Shown here one piece after another: positions 36,541 through 48,096 of a stretch of DNA of 64,000 bases. Numbering within the stretch: the stretch's first letter is position 1; each line of letters begins with the position of its first letter. The DNA is taken from the NCBI GenBank assembly GCA_008921705.1, contig VFFE01006054.1, forward strand, positions 9,016 through 73,015. The letters are read 5' to 3'. This stretch comes from Burhinus oedicnemus (lineage: Eukaryota > Chordata > Aves > Charadriiformes > Burhinidae). The position numbers and the translations under genes were made by a program. Under the pieces are notes generated by a model. The model saw nothing but the letters and a program-made list of their open reading frames with translations. It made no database searches and was not told where the DNA came from.

Positions 36541-39500
36541 AATTCTCACACGCAAACACCTTCATTCACAAGCACCCTGTTATGGTACAGCTGCGTTATT
36601 ACCTCCCATTATGGTTGGTAAGGTTTCTAAGGATCACAGAACTCTCTGAGGGATCAGCACTGGTGGTTATTGGAAGTGAAACGAAGCACCTAGTAACAAG
36701 GATAGGTGTTCTCTGGAGGCAGGGAACCTTCCTCCATTATCCTCTTGTTTCCATTGTGTCTTTGTTGAGGTAGCAGGAGTGGAGGCAGCCCTGTCAGTGA
36801 AGGTCTCATTCCTCTGGAGGTTTACCAGTAGCTGGCTGGAAATATTTTATTTCCTTTTCTGGGAGATGCCGCAGCATCTCAGATCTGACCTCCCCCTCTC
36901 CAGACTCCAACAAACGGCAGCCATAAGACTAAAGCTAACACAATCCTACAGGAAGATATATTTGGAATATGAAACACTACAAATGCATTCTTTCCCTCTC
37001 TCTCTGAAATATTTTGTTTTCTCTCAGGAGAAAACTGTACCTAGCAAGGAGGTCTGGCTGAGAAGGCAGATACCACACTAGAAAGGGAACTGGACGGGAG
37101 ATCCATCTTCCTTTAAAGATGCTTCATCTAGAATCAGCCAAAGAGAGAAGATAAATGCTGGGAGTGCTGTACCCATCTGCCTGTGAGCAGAAGTTGCATA
37201 CTAAAGAACTGAAAGAAGACCTTGGAGACAAAAGTATGAAGAACGCTTAAGACAGCTGTGAGCCTAGAGATCAACAGAGTGATTATCGTGCTAGTGAGTG
37301 TCACTGCTGCCTTCTGTTGTCTTCCCTTGATGCTCTCCTATGAAAAGCCAAAGGTGACAACTGTCTTCGTTGGCCTAATAACAGTGAGCCTTTTTTGGTA
37401 CTGAAACCATAACCAATATTTTTCCTGGGTTTCCTATCATGCAAGCAATTACAAGGCTACTCTACATATGTCTAAAGACTGTAACTTTCACTGAGCCTTT
37501 TTTCAGTTTCAGGTCTGGCTGCACCGTGGATAGGATAGCGATGTTTTTATCCAACATTCAGTTCTAAAGATCATTTTCAGAAAAATCAGAGGTACCATGT
37601 GAGATGAATGCCATGCCAGACACCCTTTTGAAAAACAGACTTTAATTAAACACATGCTATCAAGTTCAGTTACTGGATTGAATTCATCAGCTTGTACTAC
37701 TGAGGCTGAAGGATGATTTAGTGGTTTCTATGGATCTGTACTCTCAACCAAACTTACACAAGGATGAAATACCATGAAAGCACATCCCTGATTATACATT
37801 ATTATTTTGTTATAAGCAAACTGATCTAGGTAGAATAAATTTCACCAACCAAAAAAACCTAAAGATTTTTTAGTCACCTGCAATAAAAATTGTCCAGGAG
37901 GAGTTTTGTGGAAATGCATTCTCTTCAGCATAGTTTCAAGCCATTGTATCTATCCTTGTTCCAAAAAACTCCATCTTAAACTTTTTTTATGATCTAGTTT
38001 TCTATGAAATTAAATTCAGCCTTGTGATCTGTGAGTTGATGGAAAAAATTTTGAGGAGCATCTTGATTTCTGCAGTCATTGAAAAAGAAGTTCACAACCT
38101 GCATTCATTCTTTTAAAGTGGTATTTAACATAAATGCCTACAGATTTTTCTTTATGCCATTTTTCATAACATTTAAAATTCTCAGAAACCTCTCATCCTC
38201 AATTTTCTTGGAAGTCCAGAAATGCTCTTCACCACTCAGATTAAATTAAATTTGCATATTTTTGCCCTCTAGTGTTAATAGATTTTCTCTGTGTCCAAAA
38301 AATACAACTTTTTTTCCATAAAGTCTCTAGACAAATTAATAGGAGTCAAGTGCCAGCGGCCTCTCATGCCCATCCATGGCAACACAGTTTGTTCAAAACA
38401 GCTTCAGAACTTTTCAGAAGCAATAAAACATAAAAAACTGACAACTTTGTATCTAAACTGTTTCTTCTCCTTAGGTTCCCTGGAATAACTTGTGTATAAT
38501 ATGTTGGCTTGGAAAGAGATTCATATTCAAAATCTGAAGGATCATATCTCCAATAGAAGGGCCCAAATGATGCATGCTCTCCCAAGATCAAGCCCATTGG
38601 ATTAGTTCTCACTGCAGCCAACAAAGCTACTCCAAAGTCAGTGTGAAACATTGTTTGTTGTGGAAATGAGAGAAAGGGAGATGTTTATATTCCCAGGTCA
38701 AATGCCCGCTCCAAAGCATAAGGAAATAAACTCATCCCATTTGCAATTCTTTGCATGGAATACAATTTAAGAGTTTCACTTTTTCCCTTCAGTGATCTCA
38801 CTGCTCAACTGTCAGACCAAATCACTGCAAAATCAGGACCAAGACCTTTCCTGGTGATATCTTGTACTACCAAGGTGCCATCTTCAGTTAGAGTGCTGGA
38901 GGCACTGCCTTCTCCAATAGAACATCACATCTATTCAAGCAGCACACTTGTGTAACTCCTCTGATTGGGGGCAGAAGAGCTCATAGGAAGAGAAACACTC
39001 TAAGTCATAAGGACATGTTTGTTTAAATCAAGGGAAGCTACAAGATGTTACAGAGAAAAAACTCTTTTCTGTTTCACTTGGAAAACTTGACAGAACACTG
39101 ACAAAAAGAGAGAAACTTTGACAACTTTCATCTGCGATCCATATTGTTTGACCTCTACAACAGTTATTGGAAGTTTGTAAGTACCTCGTGGCATCTGTAG
39201 CTAATACGAAATGGTAGCGATGCAGCTGAGATCACAGCATTATTAAAGCTTTAAATTAATGGATTTTCTAGCCTTTTTGCTTGTGTCATCATTAAGAGCA
39301 GGCCTGGCACTGTGTGGGATGACTAACCCGTTAAAGACTATTACATGAATTTAAAGAACCCAACTCTGTCATAAGTGGAAAACCTGAAGTATTAAAAAAC
39401 TTCTGAGATAGCAAGTCATCAGCCCATCTATCACAGCGACAGGAATATCAGACTCAATAAAGAGATAATAATTCAATAAGACTTCAGCAATTTTTATAGA

Positions 39501-40564
39501 GATTTCAGGCTACTGAAAGGCTACTCCTTACAGGCTGTTTTCCTCTTTTAGAGCAAAATCTGCTGTGGCTCTCACTGAGTGCCAGCACCTCATGTGGATT
39601 GAGTGGCATTTCCTTCATCACCTCTTCTAGCAGGGATGCCTCCCTGAGAACAACTGATGTCAGGAGAATGGTAGTTCAGAACTTCTATACTTCTGACATG
39701 ATGCTGTTCACATTCACTAAGCAATACAGGCTTTTTCGTAACGGATAACTGAGGAAAACAATGTACTGCAAATCTAACTGAGCGGTAAATCAGTATGGCT
39801 TTCACTGCTTAGACATGGAAGTTTGCAATAGGCAAACACACCTTTGCTACGCAAACAAGCAAGGCCTCAGCTGGCGATGGAGCCCGTACAGGCCTCTCAC
39901 TTCACAAGGAGGCAAGACACAGCATTATTGCAAGCTTTTGCAATGTGATGTGATGTGGCCTTCAGGATGTGACCTGGGAAACAGCAGCTCTTTTTAGAAT
40001 GCTTTATGAGTATGTGGACATCTAGGGAGGATAGGCGCTATCACAAAGGTGACCTTTTACATACTACAAGATGGATTTTTTTTCTGGACAATATAATTAA
40101 AAATGCAGAAAGCTCTGAAAATTCACTGAATTTGCTACTTGTTGCTAAGCTGTGAAGAGCTGAAGCTAGAACTGAGCAGGAAATTCCATCCTTTAAAAGC
40201 TTTATGATACTTCAAAAACATTCCCACAGTACTTTGAGTCCAAAGCCCTTTCACAGTTTTGAAGTAGACAATGCCGCAATATTTGGGGGGTTCAGACATA
40301 TGGTACATCTCAAAGAAGCAGTTAGGGAGTTGCCATGGTTTAGCCAGACAAGTGGAAGTTGCACGTCAGATGTAAACATATGGCTACAGGGAAGACTTCG
40401 CTCACAAATTCAGCTATTTGTAGGTGTCTACATGTCAGCGGAGTGTCTAAGCATGCATTATAGTCAGTGGAGAGCTAGCTGTCAGTGAAGACTAGAGTTG
40501 TTCAGGTGAGCAAATCAGGGTGTCTATTGTAGGCTAAGCTGATAACAAAATGATTGTATTGACT

Positions 40565-40765
40565 GGCTTGAATTAGTGACATAGAGAGCTTGGGCTGTTT
40601 GAGAAGCCCCATTGTATCCCACTTGGTTTCCCACTTCCCAGTCAGAAGGTGTGAATCTTCTATAGATCCTGTATCATACCTGGGAAACCCATGTGGATGC
40701 CCCAGATTCTCTATAGCTACTCAAGCGGCACTAGATATCTACATTCAGGGAAATGAATCAAGATC
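40565..40765. repeat. Foldback element, copy 5
   Basis: The right arm GCGGCACTAGATATCTACA, then GGGAAATGAATCAAGATC, is the diverged reverse complement of the left arm beginning GGCTTGAATTAGTG. The loop has GTATCCCACTTGG and CCATGTGGATG, close to the loop of copy 1 at 1.3 kb. Confidence 0.5.
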
Positions 40766-41231
40766 ACCTAGATCATCCATGTTGGGTGTCTTAACCTTGA
40801 ACTGACTCCCACAGAAATGCCCATTCAAACTAATAGTAGTGTGATATAGCTGGGAAAATCACTGTCACAGAAATCATTCCAGATCTGCTAGTAGATTGTT
40901 ATCAAGGCACAGAAGTACACGAGGTGAATCATCCTGCCTTTCAACAAGCCCCATTATGTCTGAACTCATTTAAGTTACAGGAGATGGGAATTTGGCTCAT
41001 GGCCTTGGACAGAGAGCTTCAGACTGCTGTAGTGAGGGAAAAACTTCTCCCACTACAAGGCAGCTGAAAGAATTCCAGAACAGCCAAAAGAGCGAAAGCC
41101 TGGTGCAAACAGCCAACCGGTCCCAGCCCAAGTGCACAAAGTGGAAGTGCACTTGGGTGATAAGAAGTCCTGATTGACTATGAAATCACGTGGCTCAAGT
41201 TCCAGCCCCTGATGTCATTGTGGCACCAGGG

Positions 41232-41270
41232 AAGAAAAAAAAAAAAGAGAAAAAAAAAAGACAGGAAAAA
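41232..41270 (+). repeat. A-rich low-complexity tract
   Basis: A12 and A9 runs with single G bases. The Lys-rich frame over it is an artefact. Confidence 0.85.
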
Positions 41271-42557
41271 AGCCTGCTGTCTACATGGAAGATTTTCCTT
41301 CTGCATTAATGGTGTAAACCCGATGAATATGACAAATACTGCTGAAGGGACATGCCAGAATTCTGGTGCCTTTAATCTCGTCAGATTGTGCAGCACAGTG
41401 GCTCACAAAAACAAAGTATGGTCACGAGCAACTCAGATACGTGGCAAGGTTTTGAGGTAACTGCACTTCCACAGTTAAGGTGCCTGTAATTTCTGGGGAA
41501 GACTTCACCTCCTTATTTATTAAGAGACAAATGGAGTGGTCAGAATTTATTGAAAGAAAGTTGGAAAGAGAACTGAGAACACTCTGCTGCCAGTACATAA
41601 AAGTGGCATGTACCTAACCTGAGAAAGCAGTGCTGCTTCTTGTTAACATCACCTCAGAATTAATGAGGAAGAGGGGAAATGAAGAAAAGCAAAAAAACCT
41701 AAAAAAAATAGTGGTGCTTCATTGGCTGAAGTATAGTAAATGTTGCCGAGCAGCTGGGTGAGAAGACGTGTCCATTCTTTCTCATAGTGCCACACAGGGA
41801 GCCCACAATGGAATTAAGAAGCAGCACATACAAAATATAAACTGACACAGCAGGAATAATTAAGACATGGAATTAATCTCTGCAGAGACCCAAATTTTAA
41901 CTGGACAAAGATGACATGTTTAAATGCAGGTAAATGAGACACTGGCAGTGCAAGCAGGAGAAAAGACATAAAACTCTACGCACTTTGGGGTGTAAGTCAA
42001 ACACCGAGGGGTATTAGTGAAACATTCTTCCCTGAGTAGCGGTACCTAAAATTTATTCTGAGGAACACCACCAGCCCTTTCCTCAGCCCTCTTTTCTGAA
42101 TGCAACAGGCACTGATCACTCAGAGGTAGATATACACACAGAACTCCACTCAGCAGGACAATCCCATTATAAAAATGGGTCACTTGCAGTATATCCGTAA
42201 CAGGAGCCCAGCTCAGAAGTGATGTTCACGTATGCCCAGAAATCATATTTGTAATCAATGAGAAACTTCAAAGAAGTCTTAAACTAGAGAACAAAAATTT
42301 TATAATCTGAGAAGACTTCTTTTCCTCTGCCCTGACCTCCCAAGTACTAACCTGAGTTTGATAAAGCTTTGTGAACAAAGGACACCTCAAAAAGAGGGCT
42401 GGGAAATTCAGATGCGCATTAACAGAAACTTCTGCAAGAGCAACAGGCTGATGGGACTATGACCTCACGTAAAAACATCTAATGTCTATAATCAGGCATT
42501 CAAATAGGTTCCAACTCCCAAGGATTAATTACACTGACAGCAGGGGACACTACTTAC

Positions 42558-42599
42558 CTCACCATTCAAGAAGCAGTAAAATACTGACACAAAGAAACC
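42558..42599 (-). CDS. CRHR2: CRHR2 42-bp exon: distal TM7
   Basis: This small exon encodes 14 residues, GFFVSVFYCFLNGE, the cytoplasmic half of the seventh membrane helix of CRHR2. It is flanked by acceptor CTTTCCAG and donor GTAAGT, is phase 0 at both ends and joins cleanly to SLQSFQ-type sequence before it and VRSA after it. A 42-bp exon at this position is a signature of secretin-family receptor genes. Because its length is a multiple of three, skipping would leave the frame open but delete part of TM7; such variants are known for CRHR1 and the calcitonin receptor. It is too short to appear as an open frame starting with Met and was found by reading the minus strand. Confidence 0.96.
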
Positions 42600-44353
42600 C
42601 TGGAAAGAATAGAAAGCAGTCAATTACTAGGTAAGTATTTTACCACACAGAATCGTGGATGGAGCTTTATCCTGGGATCATGCTGAGAAAAACCACCATC
42701 TTGTTGAGATCATCCCCTTCTAGACAGATGAAATCTTTACCCTACAACTTAATAAGAAAATACTAAGTGTCTTGCAGCTCACAGGTGAGATATGAGAGCT
42801 AGAATTGAGACAGCCCTTCCTCTAATAAAAGGGATCGCCACTTCAGCTGTGCTGAAGCGTGTCTACAGCTTCCAGCTGCCTCCCCAGAATGGCACAGACC
42901 CCTCGCAGGTGCCATGCCATGCCTGCCAGCTCTATGCGGATGTCTCAGACACTTACAGGGGGGTGTCAAATGGCCTTAGATGGTCTTGTGTGGGCAAGCG
43001 TATCATCAGGTTGCTTACATTCATCTGAGCTGAATTGCTCTGTGGAATCTACTGACAGCAGTGACTAGACCCCTGTAATGACTGCAAAGCTTGTAATGAC
43101 TATAATGGAGGCTCAGATGACAACATGATGACATTTTCATCTCTAAACCCATGAGTGGAATCCTACCCATTTTGCTTTCAGCAATGGACTGTAATTACTG
43201 TCACCATAAAGGAGAGATTCCCCATGCTTGCTTTCTTACATATGCCTTCATAATACTAACAACAAAATAAGCAGTGTAGCATTTTTGAGACATTGAGCAT
43301 CAACAGATAAAAAAGACAATTAATTTTAGGGAATGAATAATGTGGATTGTTTCACTGATAAAAGCTAAAGTTCTTTTCTTCATAGATTAAAAGTGACATC
43401 TTCCGTTTTGGATATTCAGTTGTGATTTCTGGTGGGATGCTCTGTGTTTCAAAGCTAAACATGCAATCAGTAAAAACAGTAATCCAAAGATCAAAACTTT
43501 TGTAATCCATAGCCCTAGATTTGGCTTGGAAGTTTATGTGCTGTATATTTGTATTGATATCCTGTGTATCAGAGTGCTTGTTCCTGCAGATATCCGAGGT
43601 AAAACATTAATGTCAAACATAGTTCCACTCTAGTTCAGGAAGGTCTTTAAACAGAGGTAAAGCTGTAGGACACACTTAAGCAGAATTGTCTGGCTAAACA
43701 CTATTCAAGGTCTTCAGTCACTTTTGGTTTTGTGCCAAATCCAGAAAGCTAGGGCAATTACTGGCATTCCACTGCCTTTTACATCCTGGCAGAACTTCTA
43801 TTAAATTCAGGGGAGGAAGGACATATGGTAGGAGTTCTCAGTTGGTACGGTCTGATGGCTGAGTGCATGCACCATTGCAGGGCAGCTGGGCCATATAGCT
43901 AACGTCTTAATCAAGCAAGCCCAACAGGTTGGAGCTGTTTCCTAAAACAAAGGTTTTAGCAACATCTAGTCTTGGTCTCAGCTCACTGTGTGCTCTGTGA
44001 AGAGAGCGGTACCTTGGGAGGGTGATTCATCATCCTCTCTACAGCAGTTTAGGATAGAATGAAACATCATCTCTCCCTCCATTGACTTCAGACGGAGCCC
44101 AGGTGAGGAGCTGTAGCTATAGACTGAACACAGTGCTGATGTTAAGGGAGATGAATCCCTTCATTACACACCTGAGAGGAGATCTCCACTCCATATGACA
44201 TGCTTATATATCCATTACATACGTGTGAACAAAGCTGAGCTATTTTCAACTAATATTTCTATCATGGATTTCATTGTCATAAGTTTCGTGGCTGAAAAGC
44301 ACTGAGGACCCTTTCAGCAGTACCTGATACCAGGTGTAAACTTGTTCTCTTAC
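42600..44353 (-). other. CRHR2: CRHR2 intron between TM6/TM7 exon and 42-bp exon
   Basis: 1754 bp with donor CAG|GTAAGA and acceptor TTTCCAG|GG. It contains foldback copy 6 at 42.8 kb. If retained, translation would run on from the TM7 start for some 35 codons from [10 protein letters not shown] to a stop in the intron, giving a receptor without the TM7 end and tail. Confidence 0.9.
42838..43010. repeat. Foldback element, copy 6
   Basis: The left arm is CTTCAGCTGTGCTGAAGCGT, then GTCTACAG. The right arm is GGGTGTCAAATGGCCTTAGA, then TGTGTGGGCAAGC. The loop contains the 15-mer GGATGTCTCAGACAC, identical to copy 2. It retains more CpG than the other copies. Confidence 0.5.
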
Positions 44354-44489
44354 CTGGAAAGACTGCAGGAAGGAATTGAAATAGATGAAGACGATCTGGG
44401 AAATGTCATCTTCACCAGGGTTGACAAAGAAAAGCATGTAGGTGATGCCTAGCAGAGGCAGAAGAACTAACGTTGCCTTGACTGCCTTC
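44354..44489 (-). CDS. CRHR2: CRHR2 exon: TM6, ECL3 and start of TM7
   Basis: The 136 bp complete an Arg codon split across the intron (AG|G) and then encode 45 residues: [20 protein letters not shown] (end of ICL3 and TM6 with the conserved LLPLLG kink region), [13 protein letters not shown] (third extracellular loop) and [12 protein letters not shown] (start of TM7). ICL3/TM6 contacts the G protein, and the loop lines the peptide-binding site. The acceptor is TGCCCACAG, the donor [14 protein letters not shown] points to CRHR2; CRHR1, from memory, has an EVSRVV-type loop. All frames and borders are intact. Confidence 0.98.
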
Positions 44490-47391
44490 CTGTGGGCAGG
44501 AAACAGAAAACACAAGTGAACACATGAAAGAACAACTGTTTTATCTGAACCACTGAAGACTGCCACTCTGGAGGCATGCTGCTAGAGCATTTGCTGAGGA
44601 TAGCAGTGGAAGCCTATATTTGCACAATGGCCAAATAATTTGAGCTTTTTCCCAGGAGGACATTCAAGTTCCAAGTTTTAGGCACTTCTCAGCCTGCCTG
44701 CACAGGAATGGTCCCAAGGTTCGTGACCAGCTTCTTGTGTAGCCCAAGATGGAGGCTCCTAGAGTCCTCAGGCAGTGAAGAACACAAGTTTCTTAGGGCT
44801 CAGGAAAGGATATTTAAGAGGGAACCTGATCACATGTCTGAAAGGCTGGATAGAGTTTAGCAGGGGAGCAGGGAAAAAGTGACAGCCTCCACTTTGGGTT
44901 GTGAAGCCAGAGGTGAGTTTGCTAGTTATCACTTTCTGACCAGTGCCTGCCCACTTGGAGAAACATGCTCTAGGAAAGCCTTTGCCTTTGAATCCTGTTA
45001 TTTGTCCCCACACCCTGAACTCCAGGGGACAAATGGGAACCTTTTTGATATCCCTCCCTTTCTCTCTCTTTTTCCTTCAGACAGTTTCTGTCCTACCAAT
45101 GAAGCTTGAGATTCTCTGCAGGTTTGGTGAGTGATTTCTTATACCCCAGGGTGATGTGTTAAGTGCACGATTTAGCTGCTGACCAGGGCAGGAATGCTGT
45201 GCCCATGAGACCTGCTCTCTGCCCACCTTTTGATTCTGTCTGGAGTGTAAATGCTTCCTCTCTCCCTGCAACACCTCCACACCCAACTCCATTGCTTAGG
45301 GTTGTCTTATAAATAATAAACAAGCAGGTGGTGCACAATGAAGCATAAGTGATTATTAACAGAATTATTAGGGGCTAATCTTTATTATAGGTGCTATAAT
45401 AGTGTCTTGGGATGCCAGCTGCAGAACAGCACCTCACTGTGCTAGATTACACAAACACAGAAGGCTGCAATTTTGCTACGTCTGTATAAATCTCTATATA
45501 ATGCCGTTAAGAGGCAGATAAAGACAGGCAGGTAGGCAGGCAGGGGAGCACAAAGACATTGCCAGTGTCAGGATAGAGTAACAGTCTTAACAACGTAGCT
45601 GCCGCATCACTTAATACTTGCTTAACAAACGTTTGGAGTACTCAGCTTTAGAGCAGCAAGGCCTGCCCCAGGCTTTTCTGGAATTATACGGCTTTCTATT
45701 TAGGCTGTGAAAAAGAAGATTCCCTCACAGAGCTTGTAGCGAGGATAAGATCGCCGTCATCTGTTCAAGGATGAAGGCAGTTACTTTAGATTGCCGCAGA
45801 ATCTAATATCTCTAACGCTCCCTGCAAATTGCAGAAGGGATAAAAATGTACTGAGATTTGACTCAGGGTTTTTTCGTGCTAGTTTTAGTTTTATGGCATG
45901 AGGTTTGAGCATGAAAAAGGAGTGGTTTTCCCCTTCATTTCTCAGGAAATGTACAGAGAAGAGTCTGAACAAGAAAATCAGACCACTGCATTTACTTCAC
46001 ATTTGTCCCCAAACCTCAGACAGGGGTAAAAGGAAGGAATCGGGCAAAACAACAAAACCCCATTACTGCAGCAAAACTGCCTCCAATGTCAAGAGCAGGC
46101 TGATTCGAAGACATCAAGATTCAAGCCTCAGCTTGACACACTGAGATTTTATCTAGAAATGATTTAGAGGATTGTAACCAATCTTACTCCACAAAAGCTG
46201 TGCTATTTCCCAGTGTGAGGACCTGTCTGTCCATAAATGCTCCAAACATCTTGCAAGATAGTGCAAATGGGAAGAGAAGAAGGGCAGTCAGCATCTCTTC
46301 ATCTCTGAGAATTTGCTTTTGGACTGGTTAGGCTGATATAAATCCACATTGCTGCCAGAATGGGCCAGGCCACCTTCCTTCTGCTGCCCTGGGCTAAACA
46401 TTCCCATCTTCCCCTTTCTGCAATACTCCTGCTTGTGAGGTTGCACAGTCAGCCAGCTCCGGAAGCTGATCTTCCTGAGAATCCACCCCACATAAAAGTA
46501 ATGATTAGTTAAGGACCAGTTCCATGATGCAACTCACTGAGTGCTTACACGAACGCCGGTACCAGCTGAAGGGAGAGGGCACAACCGCTCTTCATTCCCA
46601 CACCCTATGCTTTAAAAAGAACATTAAACCCTACTGTAAATACCTGTATGTGCACAGTAATCATTAGTAATGACACTGCTATTCATTACAGATATGATAT
46701 GAACGTTTTGGCCCAGGCTCTGTTCTTCTTTTTCTTCTGGCCCTGCTAGGATATTAGTATGAACAAAGATCTTAAAATGCACGTGCACATGATTTACTGG
46801 GAAGTCTTGATATTGTGTTGTTCTGCATCTACAAACCTAGAGACTGGGACAGAGAAGCAACCTAGTAGGGACTGAACAGTTTTTCACTGATTCTCCAGAT
46901 TAGCTGAATGAATGGTCTAGTCACCAGTGAAAGGAGTTATGATACTTTTATATAATATAATACATATTCTTGCGTACACACGGAAACTGGCAGAGTTCCT
47001 ATCCTCACTTGAAATCGAACCCTTCAGATTTCGTTAGAAGGGGGAAATTTCACGTGTGTCTTGGGCATGTGCAAGCCTGAAGGAGGTGAAGAGGCTGGTG
47101 GCTGCGGCAGTGCACGTCTCTGTGTCTGTAAGCCCAGGCTGTTTTGCGGTGTTTGGACATTGCAATGGAGAGGACAGAAAAAATGCAGGCACGCTTTTAC
47201 CGATAGGCTGCAAAAAAAAAAACCAAACCAAAAAAACAACTGTGTTCCTAACTGTATGAGCTCAAGGGACAGGAAAGACACCCTTTGAGATCAACAGTGG
47301 CATCTGGAAAGATGAAGATGGGACAAGGACAGGGCAGGCAAAGCAGTTCTTTGTTAGCACCACAAACAGCAAGAAGTACTAGCTGACTTAC
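44490..47391 (-). other. CRHR2: CRHR2 intron between TM5 and TM6 exons
   Basis: 2902 bp, a phase 2 intron splitting an Arg codon, with donor CAG|GTAAGT and acceptor GCCCACAG|G. It holds an old repeat at 45.4 kb and an A-rich run near 47.2 kb. Confidence 0.92.
45360..45610 (+). repeat. Ancient amniote interspersed repeat, copy c
   Basis: CCTCACTGTGCTAGATTACA, then CAAACACAGAAGGC, then a region of GACAGGCAGGTAGGCAGGCA and GGGGAGCACAAAGACATTG. Block order matches the old amniote repeat recalled for 16.6 kb and 24.8 kb. This is the longest of the three copies. The GGCAGGTA motif has locally expanded at 45525-45546. Confidence 0.5.
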
Positions 47392-47477
47392 CTGTACTGT
47401 ATTGTTTCTGAAGTGGTTGAAGCTCTCAGCTTTGTCATTAAAATCCTAACTATGTTAAATAGAAATACAAAATTTAT
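47392..47477 (-). CDS. CRHR2: CRHR2 exon: TM5 and third intracellular loop
   Basis: The 86 bp encode INFVFLFNIVRILMTKLRAS, TTSETIQY and two bases of the next Arg codon: the inner part of TM5 and the basic third intracellular loop of CRHR2, which couples to G proteins. The acceptor on the minus strand is TTTTCTAG, the donor GTAAGT. The downstream junction restores the conserved [11 protein letters not shown] sequence across the intron, which confirms both splice sites. This is the most upstream CRHR2 exon in the window. It has no Met start and only a short open frame. CRHR1 is nearly identical here, so paralogue identity rests on the downstream exons. Confidence 0.97.
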
Positions 47478-47754
47478 CTAGAAAAGAAAGGAGAGGAAAA
47501 AATAACACCAGTCAGTCAAACAGTGGCTTAAAGGATGTGATACACCTTTAAAGGCACATTTCGCAGTTCCAATGTGATTGAAAACAGCCTCTTGCTTTTA
47601 CCACTGATTGCAACAGACTCAGAAGTTTACTAGAAATACCAGATTATGCGTCAAACATCCAACAGCTACTAATGTTTTCAAAGCAGCAATGAAAACAGAG
47701 TAAAAAATCAATGGTCTCAGCAAGGAACTTATTTTTACTCCCTTTTACTCCTTT

Positions 47755-48035
47755 CCTGGGTGCCACACGGAACTAAGGGTGGGATTTGTTTGGCTATTTG
47801 CATCCGTCTCTGGCTCAGCTCATCCGAGGCTCCCTGCGCAGAGCATTTGGCAACACCGTGCTGCGTTGACATGGCAGGCGTTTGAAACCACCCGTCCCGC
47901 CGCACAGCAGGCTGTAACGGTCGGGTAGGGCTCCCCAGACCCAGAGTACGAGTCCGCACTGCAGAGATCTGAAGGTGAGCCAGTCGCACTGGACTCCCTT
48001 TGTATTTGGCGGAGGCTACAGATTGTACTCCGCAA
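47755..48035. other. CpG-dense intronic patch
   Basis: More than ten CpG dinucleotides lie within about 280 bp (for example CCCGTCCCGCCGCACAG and GTAACGGTCGGGTAGG), against a CpG-poor intron. It lies about 280 bp upstream of the TM5 exon. It may be an undecayed repeat, a regulatory element or chance. Open frames on the minus strand here show no known protein. Confidence 0.4.
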
Positions 48036-48079
48036 GAGACTTTTAAAACAGAGCAGATGAATCATACCTGAAAAATGTC

Positions 48080-48096
48080 TTTTTTTTTTTTTTTTT
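48080..48096. repeat. Poly(T) run, 17 bases
   Basis: An uninterrupted T run directly beside the CpG-dense patch. On the minus strand it would be a poly(A) run upstream of that patch. Confidence 0.9.

Larger units (their letters stand above)
28179..42557 (-). other. CRHR2: CRHR2 last intron (14.4 kb)
   Basis: Bounded by donor GAG|GTAAGT at the 42-bp exon and acceptor TTTACCAG|GTC at the final exon. It holds foldback copies at 28.3 and 40.6 kb, antisense-labelled CR1 fragments at 34.9 and 36.2 kb (same strand as CRHR2), a T21 run and an A-rich tract. No other exon was recognised within it. Confidence 0.9.
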
